Notes: generated by a model not told the origin, from the sequence alone. Shown: positions 44,026 through 53,943, counted from the stretch's first letter. The stretch: DNA of 64,000 bases from Fundidesulfovibrio terrae (GCF_022808915.1 NZ_JAKZFS010000004.1:62001-126000), one strand, 5' to 3'. Made by a program: numbers and translations.

Positions 44026-44601
44026 ATGCATACCCACGACGAATCACGCAAATCCCACGAGGAGCTCCAGGCCGAAGTGGAACGCCTGCGCAGGGAAGTG
44101 ACCCACCTGGAGGCGGCCCAGTTGGCCAGGCGCAGGGTGCAGGCCCTGCTCACGTCCGAGCGGGACTCGTTCCGCGAGGCCTTTGACGGCTCCTCCGTTC
44201 CCCAGGTGTGGCTCGACCGGAGCGGGCGCGTACTGCGCCTCAACAGGGTCGCGCAGGCCATGCTCGGGGTGGACATCCCCCCCAGCGACTTCACCGTTTT
44301 CAACGATCCCCAGCTCATCATGCTGGGCGTCCCCCCGTATTTCGAGCGGGCCCTTTCGGGCGAGACGGTCCGCGTTCCCGCCCACGTCTTCAACCCGGCC
44401 AGGACCCATTACAGTGCTCCCGACGTGGATTTGACGGTGGAAACCGTGCTGTATCCGCTCGCGGGCGACGTAAGCGGCCAGGCCACCGTGGTGGTGCAGT
44501 TCTTCGACGTCAGCGCCCTTGCCGCCGCAGAAGCCGAGGTCCGGCAGTTGCGCGACGAACTCTCGCGGATGAAAGCCGCCCCGCACGACACGGACCGTTA
44601 A
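44026..44601 (+). CDS. PAS-domain protein flanked by coiled coils
   Basis: A 191-residue soluble protein: an N-terminal coiled coil (ELQAEVERLRREVTHLEAAQ), a PAS domain (~45-165; VPQVWLDRSGRVLRLNRVAQAML) and a short C-terminal coiled coil. No kinase, cyclase or DNA-binding output. It is probably a sensor that acts on a partner protein. It starts about 90 bases after the Crp/Fnr gene. Confidence 0.78.
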   Translation: MHTHDESRKSHEELQAEVERLRREVTHLEAAQLARRRVQALLTSERDSFREAFDGSSVPQVWLDRSGRVLRLNRVAQAMLGVDIPPSDFTVFNDPQLIMLGVPPYFERALSGETVRVPAHVFNPARTHYSAPDVDLTVETVLYPLAGDVSGQATVVVQFFDVSALAAAEAEVRQLRDELSRMKAAPHDTDR

Positions 44602-44623
44602 TATCCCGTCATAGCGGCCCGGA

Positions 44624-45208
44624 TCATTTGACGTCGTCGAAGCTCCGCCGCACTTTCTCGAGTCTTTCCCGGTATCCCTCTGCGTCGCCGTATTCAAAAA
44701 AATGCCGGTATCGGCTGTGAATGGATTTCAGGGGCCGGGCGTGCCGCACGGGGCACCAGTACTGTTCCGTTCGCGCGGCCACTTCGGTGACGTAGGCCAT
44801 CAACCCGTTGAAATAGCTGCAGTATGAGCAGTTCAATTTCTCGATCCAGTTCAGGTAGCTCAGCACGTGGCGGTCCATGACGATGTACTCGCCGCGCTTC
44901 ACCCGGGGGATGCCGTATACGGGGAAGCAGACGGCCTGATAGACGCTCACGACCGCATCCATGATCGCGGCAGGGACGAGGGCCGACCAGATCACCGGGA
45001 TGGTCAGCATCTTCATGGCCCCGGATTCAGAGACATACTCCGGCCACTTCGCCGCCAGCTTCCGGTGGTACTGCCTGACCTCCTCGCTGAACCGGACCTT
45101 CTTGTCGCGCACGGTATAGAGCAGGTCGTGTTCCGTCTTGCGCAACTCCTCGAGGAGCTCCTTCTCCAGCGCCTCCATCCGGTCCAGAATGTCGTCGACC
45201 CTGCTCAT
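44624..45208 (-). CDS. Conserved protein of unknown function with CxxC and membrane segment
   Basis: A 194-residue protein: helical N-terminus (DILDRMEALEKELLEELRK), one hydrophobic segment (LTIPVIWSALVPAAIMDAVVS, near 70-90), then a strongly patterned region with VKRGEYIVMDRHVLSYLNW, KLNCSYCSYFNG and EQYWCPVRHARP. The three Cys (CxxC plus WCP) may bind metal. I believe homologues are widespread and uncharacterised, but cannot name a family. AAGGAG precedes the ATG. It converges on the PAS gene. Confidence 0.75.
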   Translation of the reverse strand: MSRVDDILDRMEALEKELLEELRKTEHDLLYTVRDKKVRFSEEVRQYHRKLAAKWPEYVSESGAMKMLTIPVIWSALVPAAIMDAVVSVYQAVCFPVYGIPRVKRGEYIVMDRHVLSYLNWIEKLNCSYCSYFNGLMAYVTEVAARTEQYWCPVRHARPLKSIHSRYRHFFEYGDAEGYRERLEKVRRSFDDVK

Positions 45209-45781
45209 GAACGCTCCTTCGCGGTTCCCCGGCGGGGCAGGGGACATCCCGGCGCCGCTCCTGGGAATACATCTACAGGTATTTCCGGAAGAATTAACCG
45301 GAATCATACGGTGTCCAAAAAAAGGCCGTGTTTTTCGGTTTGCCGGCCAGGGGCAACCGGACGACGATCATGCGGAATTGATTGGCCAAAGGGCTCTGGC
45401 CGGGGCGGAAGAGGGGGCGCGGGGAAGAAATTGCTGGCACGCGTTCTGCATTACGAATCATGACGCTGGACGGTGCGCGAGCAGGCCACGGCGATGAACC
45501 AACAACTACAGAAACGAACGTAGAAACCAGGTTCGATCCCCATACCCGCCGCGCCCGAATCGGCCAAAGCCCGGCATCTGCGCCCGGACGGACCAACACC
45601 CTCAAGAACATACCTATACAAGAGGGTCCGCCGGAAACACCTGCGGGGCTTTTCCTTTTTCGATCCCCCACGCATGAAATCTTCGTTCATGAAGGCTCCT
45701 CCGGGCCGGATTCTCTTGCCAGCGCGGTTCTTCCTGTCTATTTTACGGGGAGTTTTGTGGATTCAACACAGGAGAATCGAC
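45209..45781. other. Long intergenic region upstream of the BI-1 gene
   Basis: About 570 bases with no convincing gene. Near 45494 there is a nine-codon frame (MNQQLQKRT). A terminator-like hairpin follows at 45628-45660. The combination could mark a small RNA or leader transcript on the plus strand; no known RNA family was recognised. Confidence 0.35.
45628..45660 (+). terminator. Terminator-like hairpin ahead of the BI-1 gene
   Basis: CCGCCGG (45628-45634), loop AAACA, CCTGCGG (45640-45646) with one mismatch, then GGCTTTTCCTTTTT. It lies 120 bases before the BI-1 start, so it could end a small transcript or act in attenuation. Confidence 0.5.
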
Positions 45782-46486
45782 ATGTACAACGCCTACAATG
45801 CCCAGCAGACCATACCTCGCGCCGAAGCGCTCAGCGCCTTCATGCGCGGCGTGTACGGCTGGATGGCGGCGGGCCTGGGCCTGACCTCCGTGGTGGCCGT
45901 GGCCGTGGCCTCGAGCCCGGCCATGCTCAGACTGGTCTTCAACCCCGTGGCCCTCATCGTGCTGGTCATCGCCGAACTGGGCCTGGTGATGATGCTCTCG
46001 GCCCGCATCAACCGCATGGCCGCAGGCACCGCCACGGGCATGTTCCTGGCCTACAGCGCGCTTAACGGCCTGACCCTCTCCGGCGTCTTCATCGCCTACA
46101 CGGCCTCCACCATCGCCTCGGCCTTCGCCGTGAGCGCGGGCATGTTCCTGGCCATGAGCGTGTACGGCCTGGTCACCAAGCGCGACCTCACCTCCTGGGG
46201 CAGCTTCCTGTTCATGGGCCTGATCGGCATGGTGCTGGCCTCGCTGGTGAACATCTTCGTGCGGAGCTCGGCGCTCGGCATGCTGCTCAACTACGTGGGC
46301 GTGCTGGTCTTCGTGGGCCTCACCGCCTACGACACCCAGCGCCTCAAGGACATGGGCAGCTACGCTCCCATGAACGACGCCACGGCCATCCGCCGGGGCT
46401 CCATCCTGGGCGCGCTGACCCTGTACCTGGACTTCATCAACCTTTTCCTCATCATGCTGCGCCTGTTCAGCGGCAACCGCGACTGA
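45782..46486 (+). CDS. Bax inhibitor-1 family membrane protein
   Basis: A 234-residue inner-membrane protein with seven helices of the BI-1/YccA/YbhL family. Diagnostic stretches: FMRGVYGWMAAGLGLT near the N-terminus and VGLTAYDTQRLKDM near 190, where Asp residues gate a calcium leak in BsYetJ-type members; FINLFLIMLRLF ends the protein. AGGAG eight bases before the ATG. A strong terminator follows. Confidence 0.92.
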   Translation: MYNAYNAQQTIPRAEALSAFMRGVYGWMAAGLGLTSVVAVAVASSPAMLRLVFNPVALIVLVIAELGLVMMLSARINRMAAGTATGMFLAYSALNGLTLSGVFIAYTASTIASAFAVSAGMFLAMSVYGLVTKRDLTSWGSFLFMGLIGMVLASLVNIFVRSSALGMLLNYVGVLVFVGLTAYDTQRLKDMGSYAPMNDATAIRRGSILGALTLYLDFINLFLIMLRLFSGNRD

Positions 46487-46496
46487 TCCTTTCAGG

Positions 46497-46528
46497 CCGG
46501 GGGGCCGCAAGGTCCCCCGGAATTTTTT
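46497..46528 (+). terminator. Rho-independent terminator of the BI-1 gene
   Basis: Ten-pair stem CCGGGGGGCC/GGTCCCCCGG with a GCAA tetraloop (46507-46510), followed by AATTTTTT; 10 bases past the stop. Confidence 0.92.
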
Positions 46529-46533
46529 CCCCC

Positions 46534-47601
46534 ATGCAGGATATCATCGCCTGGCAACAGCGCCTCCGACTCCTTCTGGCCCCGCCGGCGGCCCTGACGT
46601 CGCTGGCCATGCGCGCCAGGGCTTCGCTCTACGCCAGGAAGATCCTGCCGTCGTGGAATCCGCCCGCGCCCGCCGTGGGCGTGGGGGGTATCAACCCCAC
46701 GGCGAGGGGCAAGGTGCTGGTGTCGGCCTGGCTCATGGGCTGGGCCGCGGCCAAGGGGATCACCCCGGCGCTTTTGGCCTGTCCGCGCGACGCCTCCCCG
46801 CAGGACATGCCCCTTTCCGTCACGGCGGACACCCCCGCCTTCGAATGCGGCACGGACGCGGCGCTTCTGGCCAGGTACCGCCCCGACTCGGTCATTCTCT
46901 CGGACGTGAACCCCGTGCGGGCCGGAAAATCCGCCTGGGCGGCCGTCTCCCCACGCATCTTCATCCTGCACGATTTCTATTCGGCCTTGTCCGCCAAGCG
47001 CTCGGCCGACCTGGCGCTTTTGAACGCCTACGACCTGGACAAAGGCTGGAACCGCCCCTTCCCGGCCGGATTCTGGCGGGAGGGCGTGCGCGCCCTCTCC
47101 AGGGCTTCGGCCTTCATTCTGCACATCCCTCCGGATGAGGTTCCCCTGCGCGCGCCCCTGGCCGAGCGCCGGCTGGGACGATTCGGCAAGCCTGTTTTCA
47201 CCGTGCACCCGAGCATCTGGCGTCTCCGGCAGCCGGACGGCCAGGTGGCCACGGATCTTGGCGGGGAGCCGTACCTGCTGGTCACCGCCGAATCCAACCA
47301 GGAGATGGCCGCCAAGGCGGCTCAGTCTTTCCTGAAGCTGCCGCCGCGCCTGCGGGTGGTGTTCTCCGACTCCCACCGCTTCACCCAGCAGGACCAGGAC
47401 CAGATCGCGGCGGACGCCGCGCGCATGCGCACCCCCCATGTGCTGGCCACCCCCGAGGCCGCCCTGCGCCTGGGCGGAGTGCCCGGCCGCACCCTCTGGA
47501 CGTACGACCCCGACGTTGTGCTCGGCCCTTGCCTGCTGGGCGGAGGGGCGTTCACCCCCTGGTGGGAGAACGCCTGGGCCGGGATACGCCAGCAAGCCTA
47601 A
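46534..47601 (+). CDS. LpxK-like protein with altered P-loop
   Basis: A 355-residue protein of the tetraacyldisaccharide 4'-kinase (LpxK) fold by overall pattern: N-terminal amphipathic helix, then VGVGGINPTARGKVLVSAWL where LpxK has a GNxxVGGxGKTP P-loop, later ILSDVNPVRAG where LpxK has SDDGFQH, and DLDKGWNRPFPAGFWREGV where LpxK has GNGRLLPAGPLRE. The GK pair is kept, but the Thr/Ser and the Asp-Asp-x-x-x-His residues are not. It either has shifted chemistry or is inactive. It is 6 bases past the BI-1 terminator. Confidence 0.68.
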   Translation: MQDIIAWQQRLRLLLAPPAALTSLAMRARASLYARKILPSWNPPAPAVGVGGINPTARGKVLVSAWLMGWAAAKGITPALLACPRDASPQDMPLSVTADTPAFECGTDAALLARYRPDSVILSDVNPVRAGKSAWAAVSPRIFILHDFYSALSAKRSADLALLNAYDLDKGWNRPFPAGFWREGVRALSRASAFILHIPPDEVPLRAPLAERRLGRFGKPVFTVHPSIWRLRQPDGQVATDLGGEPYLLVTAESNQEMAAKAAQSFLKLPPRLRVVFSDSHRFTQQDQDQIAADAARMRTPHVLATPEAALRLGGVPGRTLWTYDPDVVLGPCLLGGGAFTPWWENAWAGIRQQA

Positions 47602-47676
47602 TCCGCTCTATTTCTTCAGGAAAAAACTTTCGCTGTTTTTCCGGCCAGGCATTGCCTTCTTCTGGAGCTGCTGCTA

Positions 47677-47694
47677 ACTGAATGAACATTCAGT
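47677..47694. promoter_or_regulatory. TetR-type operator
   Basis: Perfect inverted repeat ACTGAATG-AA-CATTCAGT, 13 bases before the GTG of the TetR gene; typical size and symmetry for an autoregulatory TetR site (TGAATG/CATTCA half-sites). Confidence 0.82.
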
Positions 47695-47706
47695 CAGGAG
47701 ATTTCA

Positions 47707-48315
47707 GTGGCAGAGCAGACCATCGAGACCATCATCGACGCCGCCACCGCCTTGTTCGCGCAAAGGGGGGCCGAGGGCATCACCGTGCTCGAAATAGCCA
47801 AGCGGGCCAGCGTGTCGGCCGGCACGGTGATCTACCACTTCAAGTCCAAGGACAATCTGCTGTTCATAATCTCGCGCGAAATATTCTCCCGGCTGCTCAG
47901 GCAGTCCCAGCAGGCCATGCGCCAATCGGGCACGCCGCTTGCCGCCCTCCACGCCTTCCTCGACGCCTTCTTTGCCCTGGCGGAGAAAAGCCGCGACAGC
48001 ATCGTCTTCCTCGCCCGGTTCGACCCGTTCACCCGTCTGGACCTGGAGACTTTTCCCAATGCCGACCTGCTTGTATTGAGGGACCAATATATCGGCCTGG
48101 TGGTGGATTGCGTTGCGGAAGGCGTTGCCGGAAAATGTTTTAATCCGGTGGATCCTGCCGCGTTCGGCATGTTGACATGGGCGGCATTGCAAGGAATTTG
48201 TCGAATATATAGTCAAGCATCTTCTCTCCGGGAACTCTCCCGGGAGCTCAAAAGCATGGTCGCGTTCAGACTTACGGGTACGCTGGCCGACGAAATGGAC
48301 CCGAGCCTTACTTGA
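47707..48315 (+). CDS. TetR-family transcription regulator
   Basis: A 202-residue repressor-type regulator. The N-terminal helix-turn-helix is classical ([44 protein letters not shown]); the C-terminal ligand domain is unassigned. The start is GTG with GGAG seven bases upstream. A perfect operator overlaps its promoter region, so it should repress itself. It lies 29 bases before the first tandem chemoreceptor gene on the same strand and may affect it by read-through. Confidence 0.9.
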   Translation: MAEQTIETIIDAATALFAQRGAEGITVLEIAKRASVSAGTVIYHFKSKDNLLFIISREIFSRLLRQSQQAMRQSGTPLAALHAFLDAFFALAEKSRDSIVFLARFDPFTRLDLETFPNADLLVLRDQYIGLVVDCVAEGVAGKCFNPVDPAAFGMLTWAALQGICRIYSQASSLRELSRELKSMVAFRLTGTLADEMDPSLT

Positions 48316-48343
48316 GCGGAACATTTTAACCAAGGGCCTTGTG

Positions 48344-50377
48344 ATGAAAAATTTAAAGCTCGGAATGAAGATCGGCTTGGGATTTGGCATTCTCATCCTC
48401 ATCGCCGCGCTCTTGGGTGGGATGGCCATGCTGAACATGGGCTTGGTTGGCAAACAGGCTGACCGCCTGGCCGAGGAGATCGCGCCGGAAGTGCAAATTG
48501 CCAACATGGTCGAGAGAAGCGCCCAGAACGCCATGCTGGCCATGCGTACCTACGGCCTGACCGGCGAGGACGCATACTGGGACACGGCCTCCAAAGCCCT
48601 GGACGAGATGGAAAAAAACATCAAAGATGCCAGGGATCTGGCCCAGAAGTATCCCGGCTTGGTCAAGCTCAAGGAGAACGCCGAGAAGGCGGCCGCGGCC
48701 GCGGCCGAGTACAGGCGCCTGGCTGGACAGACCCGTGAGGCCGACAAGGCCATGGCCACCGGGCGCAAGGTCACGGAAGAGGGCGCGCAACTCTTCATCA
48801 AGAACTGCACCGACTTCCAGGACAGCCAGACCGAGGCCATGCAGAGGGAGATCGAGGCCAAGCTCGATCCGGCCAAGCTCAGGGAGCGCACGGACAAGCT
48901 CGACTGGATCGTGGACGTCACCAACATGGGCAACGCCATCCGCGTGGCCAACCTCAATGCCCAGGTGAAGCGCGACCCCAAGGTTCTCGAAGAGGCCATG
49001 AAGCATTTCGACTCCATCAACGGCCTGCTGGAGAAGCTCAAGCCCATCACCCGCAACGAGGCCAACATCCGCCAGCTGACCGAGATCAAGAAGGGCGCGG
49101 ACATGTATCGCGAGGGTATGGTCTCGCTGCTCAAAGGCATGGTGAGCCTGCAGGAGTTGGGCAAGAAGCGCAACGAGGCCGGAGTTGCCATGATCAAGGC
49201 TTCCCAGGATACCGCCGAGGGCGGCGTGAAGGAGACCCGGGACGTCACGACCGAGGCGTCCAGCAGCCTGGCGTCGGCCTCCACCATCATGGGCGTGGGA
49301 CTGGTCCTGGCCGTGATCGTGGGCGTGGGCGTGGCCATCTTCATCACCAAGGGCATCACCGGCCCCGTGGTCCAGGGCGTCGGATTCGCCCAGAAGATGG
49401 CCGAGGGCGACATGACCCAGGACTTGCACGTGGACCAGCAGGACGAGATCGGCGTGCTGGCCAACGCCCTGCGCGACATGACCCAGCGTCTGAACGAGGT
49501 CATGGGCGAGGTGGTGGAGGGGGCCAACAACGTGGCCTCCGGCTCGCAGGAGCTTTCGGCCACCTCCGAGACCCTCTCCCAGGGGGCCAGCGAGCAGGCA
49601 GCCAGCGTGGAGGAGGTTTCCTCCTCCATGGAGCAGATGGCCTCCAACATCCAGCAGAACGCGGACAACGCCGTGCAGACCGAGGCCATGGCCCTGAAGG
49701 CCGCTAGGGACGCCGAGGAAGGCGGGCAGGCCGTGGCCCAGACCGTGGGGGCCATGAAGCAGATCGCGGAGAAGATCTCCATCATCGAGGAGATCGCCCG
49801 CCAGACCAACCTGCTGGCCCTGAACGCGGCCATCGAGGCAGCCCGCGCTGGCGAGCACGGCAAGGGCTTCGCGGTGGTCGCGGCCGAAGTGCGCAAGCTG
49901 GCCGAGCGTTCCGGGTACGCGGCCTCCGAGATTTCGGCCCTGTCCTCGGAGTCCGTGGCCGTGGCCGAGAAGGCGGGCAGCATGCTCGGGGCCATCGTCC
50001 CGGACATCAAGAAGACCGCCGAGCTGGTGCAGGAGATCGCGGCCGCCTCGCGCGAGCAGAACGCCGGAGCCGACCAGATCAACAAGGCCATCCAACAGCT
50101 GGACCAGGTCATCCAGCAGAACGCTTCGGCCTCGGAGGAGATGGCCTCCACGTCCGAGGAGCTCTCCAGCCAGGCCGAACAACTGCTGGCCACGGTGGGA
50201 TTCTTCAGGCTTCGGGGAGGGCACACCCTGCGCCGGCCCGCGCCAAAGGCATTGCCCGCGGCCGCCCACGCCGCCCCGAGGCGCGCATCGGCTCCCGCGA
50301 AGGCTCCCGCCCCCAAGAAGGGCGTGGTGCTCGACCTCGCTTCGCAAACCCACGACGACGACTTCGAGAAATTCTAG
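48344..50377 (+). CDS. Methyl-accepting chemotaxis protein, tandem copy 1
   Basis: A 677-residue chemoreceptor: helix 1 near residues 8-30, a long all-helical periplasmic sensor of ~260 residues (size fits a helical bimodular sensor), helix 2 near 305-330, HAMP, methylation helices and the signalling tip [19 protein letters not shown] near 490. The C-terminus is Ala/Pro-rich and ends DDDFEKF, without a CheR-binding pentapeptide. From base 49223 on it is almost identical to the receptor at 51170. cheW follows 15 bases later. GTG at 48341 is an alternative start. Confidence 0.92.
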   Translation: MKNLKLGMKIGLGFGILILIAALLGGMAMLNMGLVGKQADRLAEEIAPEVQIANMVERSAQNAMLAMRTYGLTGEDAYWDTASKALDEMEKNIKDARDLAQKYPGLVKLKENAEKAAAAAAEYRRLAGQTREADKAMATGRKVTEEGAQLFIKNCTDFQDSQTEAMQREIEAKLDPAKLRERTDKLDWIVDVTNMGNAIRVANLNAQVKRDPKVLEEAMKHFDSINGLLEKLKPITRNEANIRQLTEIKKGADMYREGMVSLLKGMVSLQELGKKRNEAGVAMIKASQDTAEGGVKETRDVTTEASSSLASASTIMGVGLVLAVIVGVGVAIFITKGITGPVVQGVGFAQKMAEGDMTQDLHVDQQDEIGVLANALRDMTQRLNEVMGEVVEGANNVASGSQELSATSETLSQGASEQAASVEEVSSSMEQMASNIQQNADNAVQTEAMALKAARDAEEGGQAVAQTVGAMKQIAEKISIIEEIARQTNLLALNAAIEAARAGEHGKGFAVVAAEVRKLAERSGYAASEISALSSESVAVAEKAGSMLGAIVPDIKKTAELVQEIAAASREQNAGADQINKAIQQLDQVIQQNASASEEMASTSEELSSQAEQLLATVGFFRLRGGHTLRRPAPKALPAAAHAAPRRASAPAKAPAPKKGVVLDLASQTHDDDFEKF

Positions 50378-50840
50378 GGGAGGAAGCCGCCTGTGAGCGA
50401 CAGCACCAATCAGTTTCTGACCTTCACCCTGGGCGAGGAGGTCTTCGCCCTGGACATCGCCTCGGTGCGCGAGGTGCTGGAATACACCGCCATCACCAAG
50501 GTGCCGCGCACGCACGAGAGCATCCGCGGGGTCATCAACCTGCGCGGGCGCGCCGTGCCTGTGGTGGACGTGCGCCTCAAGTTCGGCATGGCCGAGACCC
50601 AGCGCACCGTGGACACCTGCATCATCATCGTGGAGGTGTCCCTGGGCGGCGAGGACACGGTCCTCGGCGCCCTGGCCGACTCGGTCAAGGAGGTCATGGA
50701 CATCGAACCGGGGGACATCGAACCGGCTCCCCGGATGGGCACATCCATCAAGGCCGACTTCATCCGGGGCATCGGCAAGCACAATGACGAGTTCATCATC
50801 GTGCTGGACATCGACAAGGTGTTCTCGGAAGAGGAGATCG
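49223..50840 (+). repeat. Tandem duplication, left near-identical segment
   Basis: DNA nearly identical to 52052-53669 at a constant offset of 2,829 bases without indels, covering the receptor's second membrane helix, HAMP, signalling domain, intergenic gap and most of cheW. Confidence 0.88.
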
Positions 50841-50887
50841 TTCACGCGGCGGCCGTCGTCGCCGAGGAGGCCCCTTCCGAGGCCTGA
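50393..50887 (+). CDS. cheW: CheW chemotaxis coupling protein, copy 1
   Basis: A 164-residue CheW: FLTFTLGEEVFALDIASVREVLEY, the HESIRGVINLRGRAVPVVDVRLKFGM core and the DSVKEVMDIEPGDI loop. It links receptors to the CheA kinase. GTG start with GGGGAGGAAG ahead, 15 bases after the receptor stop. Except for its last ~15 residues it equals the CheW at 53222. Confidence 0.95.
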   Translation: MSDSTNQFLTFTLGEEVFALDIASVREVLEYTAITKVPRTHESIRGVINLRGRAVPVVDVRLKFGMAETQRTVDTCIIIVEVSLGGEDTVLGALADSVKEVMDIEPGDIEPAPRMGTSIKADFIRGIGKHNDEFIIVLDIDKVFSEEEIVHAAAVVAEEAPSEA

Positions 50888-50937
50888 GGGCCCCTGTTTT
50901 CCCCGGCGGCACCGTGCCACCGGACTTCGCCGTCACG

Positions 50938-50969
50938 ACCGGGGCCCCGAGGCCCCGGTTTTATTTTTC
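50938..50969 (+). terminator. Rho-independent terminator after cheW copy 1
   Basis: Perfect nine-pair stem ACCGGGGCC/GGCCCCGGT with a CCGA loop, followed by TTTATTTTT. Confidence 0.9.
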
Positions 50970-51169
50970 CGTTCCTATGGCACATCTTCGCCCTTCTCGA
51001 TGCGACTGGCCGGTTTCATTGGCCCCGAGCCCATGTCATGGGAACGATTTTCCATCCTTCCCGTAGACCGATCTATCGAGTTCTGTTAGAAATATCTGCA
51101 AAATCGGCTGTGCCGCCACTATCCGCCGCTGATCAACGGGCGCAACTCACGAAACACGAAGGTATCCAG

Positions 51170-53206
51170 ATGCGTAACCTGAAGCTTGGGGTTAAGATCG
51201 GCTTGGGCTTCGGCATTCTCATCCTCATCGCCGCGCTGCTGGGCGGCATGGCCATGGTGAACATGGGCTCGGTGGGCAAACAGGCGGACCGTCTGGCCCA
51301 GGAAGTGGCCCCCGAGGTGGCGACCGCCAACACTCTGGAACGATCCTCCCTGCACACCCTGTACGAGATGCGTGGATTCGCCTTCACTGGCGACGAGACG
51401 TACTGGAAGGAAATGGCCAAAGAGTTGGCCTCGGTGGAGCAGAGCCTTCAAGGCGCTCAGGATCTGGCCAGGAAATTCCCCCATCTGACCAAGTTCAAGG
51501 AAAACGCTGACAATGCCTCGGCCAAAGTCGCCGAATACAAGAAACTGGCCGAGCAGACCTATTCCTTGAGCAAGGCCATCGACGAAAACCGTCGGGCCAT
51601 GGACCAAGCGGCCCAGACATTCATGAAGAGCTGCCTCGAGTATCTCGCGGACGAGGGCAAGAAGCTGAATGAGGCACTCGTCCCGGCTACCGTCGAATCG
51701 GCCAAAGTGAAGGGCCGGACGGAAAAGCTCGAACTCATGAACGGCATCATCGACGCGGGCAACGCCATCAGGCTGTCCAATTTCAAGGGCCAGGCCCTGC
51801 GCGATCCCAAACTCATCCAGGAAGGAATGAAGCGTTTCGAAACCATCGCTTCCAAGGTGCAGGCCATCCGTTCCAACACCACGCAGGAACTCAACCTGCG
51901 GCAGCTGGCCGAGATGCTCCAAGGCGCCGACAGCTACAAGGAAACCATGGCCAGCTACATAAAGAATTACATGGCGATAGAAGAATTAAACAAGAAGCTC
52001 AGGGAGACCTCCGCCGAGGTGATCAAAGCCGCGGAGGAAATTGCCGCCTCCGGCGTGAAGGAGACCCGGGACGTCACGGCCGAGGCGTCCCGCAGCCTGG
52101 CCTCGGCCTCTGCCATCCTGGGCGCGGGGCTGGTCCTCGCCTTGCTCCTGGGCGTGGGCGTGGCCTTCTTCATCACCAAGGGCATCACCGGCCCGGTGGT
52201 CCAGGGGGTCGGGTTCGCCCAGAAAATGGCCGAGGGCGACATGACCCAGGACTTGCACGTGGACCAGCAGGACGAGATCGGCGTGCTGGCCAACGCCCTG
52301 CGCGACATGACCCAGCGTCTGAACGAGGTGATGGGCGAGGTGGTGGAGGGGGCCAACAACGTGGCCTCCGGCTCGCAGGAGCTTTCGGCCACCTCCGAGA
52401 CCCTCTCCCAGGGGGCCAGCGAGCAGGCAGCCAGCGTGGAGGAGGTTTCCTCCTCCATGGAGCAGATGGCCTCCAACATCCAGCAGAACGCGGACAACGC
52501 CGTGCAGACCGAGGCCATGGCCCTCAAGGCCGCCAGGGACGCGGAAGAGGGCGGCCAGGCCGTGGCCCAGACCGTGGGAGCCATGAAGCAGATCGCGGAG
52601 AAGATCTCCATCATCGAGGAGATCGCCCGCCAGACCAACCTGCTGGCCCTGAACGCGGCCATCGAGGCGGCTCGCGCGGGCGAGCACGGCAAAGGCTTCG
52701 CGGTGGTCGCGGCAGAGGTGCGCAAGCTGGCCGAGCGCTCCGGGCACGCGGCCTCCGAGATATCAGGCTTATCCAGCGAATCCGTGGCCGTGGCGGAGAA
52801 GGCGGGCGCCATGCTCGGAGCCATCGTCCCGGACATCAGGAAGACCGCCGAGCTGGTGCAGGAGATCGCGGCCGCCTCGCGCGAGCAGAACGCCGGGGCC
52901 GACCAGATCAACAAGGCCATCCAGCAGCTGGACCAGGTCATCCAGCAGAACGCCTCGGCCTCGGAGGAGATGGCCTCCACGTCCGAGGAGCTCTCCAGCC
53001 AGGCCGAACAGCTGCTGGCCACGGTGGGATTCTTCAGGCTCCGGGGCGGACACGCCCTGCGCCGTTCCGCGCCAAAGGCATTGCCCGCGACCATCCATAC
53101 CACCCCGAGGCACGCATCGACGGCCCCGAAGGCTCCTGGCGGGCCCAGGAAAGGGGTGACGCTCGATCTCGCGCAAGACCAGGGTGACGACTTCGAGAAA
53201 TTCTAG
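51170..53206 (+). CDS. Methyl-accepting chemotaxis protein, tandem copy 2
   Basis: A 678-residue chemoreceptor with the same layout as its neighbour. The first ~35 residues and everything after residue ~295 are nearly identical to copy 1, but the periplasmic sensor (~40-290) has diverged widely (for example [22 protein letters not shown] against [22 protein letters not shown] in the same place, then little identity). Different ligand specificity on a shared signalling chassis is likely. It ends GDDFEKF. ATG chosen with AAGG upstream and the conserved [14 protein letters not shown] start. Confidence 0.92.
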   Translation: MRNLKLGVKIGLGFGILILIAALLGGMAMVNMGSVGKQADRLAQEVAPEVATANTLERSSLHTLYEMRGFAFTGDETYWKEMAKELASVEQSLQGAQDLARKFPHLTKFKENADNASAKVAEYKKLAEQTYSLSKAIDENRRAMDQAAQTFMKSCLEYLADEGKKLNEALVPATVESAKVKGRTEKLELMNGIIDAGNAIRLSNFKGQALRDPKLIQEGMKRFETIASKVQAIRSNTTQELNLRQLAEMLQGADSYKETMASYIKNYMAIEELNKKLRETSAEVIKAAEEIAASGVKETRDVTAEASRSLASASAILGAGLVLALLLGVGVAFFITKGITGPVVQGVGFAQKMAEGDMTQDLHVDQQDEIGVLANALRDMTQRLNEVMGEVVEGANNVASGSQELSATSETLSQGASEQAASVEEVSSSMEQMASNIQQNADNAVQTEAMALKAARDAEEGGQAVAQTVGAMKQIAEKISIIEEIARQTNLLALNAAIEAARAGEHGKGFAVVAAEVRKLAERSGHAASEISGLSSESVAVAEKAGAMLGAIVPDIRKTAELVQEIAAASREQNAGADQINKAIQQLDQVIQQNASASEEMASTSEELSSQAEQLLATVGFFRLRGGHALRRSAPKALPATIHTTPRHASTAPKAPGGPRKGVTLDLAQDQGDDFEKF

Positions 53207-53669
53207 GGGAGGAGGCCGCCCGTGAGCGACAGCACCAATCAGTTCTTGACCTTCACCCTGGGCGAGGAGGTCTTCGCCCTGGACATCGCCTCGGTGCGCG
53301 AGGTGCTGGAATACACCGCCATCACCAAGGTGCCGCGCACGCACGAGAGCATCCGCGGGGTCATCAACTTGCGCGGGCGCGCCGTGCCCGTGGTGGACGT
53401 GCGCCTCAAGTTCGGCATGGCCGAGACCCAGCGCACCGTGGACACCTGCATCATCATCGTGGAGGTGTCCCTGGGCGGCGAGGACACGGTCCTCGGCGCC
53501 CTGGCCGACTCGGTGAAGGAGGTCATGGACATCGAACCGGGGGACATGGAACCGGCTCCCCGGATGGGCACGTCCATCAAGGCCGACTTCATCCGGGGCA
53601 TCGGCAAGCAGGGTGACGAGTTCATCATCGTGCTGGACATCGACAAGGTGTTCTCGGAAGAGGAAATCG
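52052..53669 (+). repeat. Tandem duplication, right near-identical segment
   Basis: Partner of 49223-50840, offset 2,829 bases. Differences are scattered single bases; divergence rises in the Ala/Pro-rich receptor tail and again at the end of cheW. Confidence 0.88.
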
Positions 53670-53713
53670 GCGACGCCGTTGCAGTGGCGGGGGACGCCCG
53701 CGCCGAGGACTGA
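53222..53713 (+). CDS. cheW: CheW chemotaxis coupling protein, copy 2
   Basis: A 163-residue CheW differing from the copy at 50393 by only a few residues before the tail (DMEPAPRMG, GKQGDEF) and by the last ~14 residues (EEIGDAVAVAGDARAED). Same GTG start and GGGGAGGAGG site. Keeping a private CheW for each receptor gene is consistent with duplication of the whole pair. Confidence 0.95.
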   Translation: MSDSTNQFLTFTLGEEVFALDIASVREVLEYTAITKVPRTHESIRGVINLRGRAVPVVDVRLKFGMAETQRTVDTCIIIVEVSLGGEDTVLGALADSVKEVMDIEPGDMEPAPRMGTSIKADFIRGIGKQGDEFIIVLDIDKVFSEEEIGDAVAVAGDARAED

Positions 53714-53943
53714 CGGCACTGACCGTGCGGACCGAGGGAGCTGGCAGGCGACGGAGTCTGCCTCCTGCGCGCGTTGCGGCGCGTCAATGAGAGCCGCTTC
53801 GACCGTTTCATTGCCGGACCCTAAACTCCCGGGGCGAAACTGCCGAAAGGACAGGTGACGTGTCCGGCCTCTGCGGCCCCTGAGGCCGCGGAGGCCGGGC
53901 ATGAAACCATAGACGCGGCCCACGGCCGCGCATGAGGCGGATC

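Noticed and set aside
45530-45546. Possible tRNA because of GGTTCGATCCCC
   Set aside because: The flanks do not form an acceptor or anticodon stem; no cloverleaf could be drawn.
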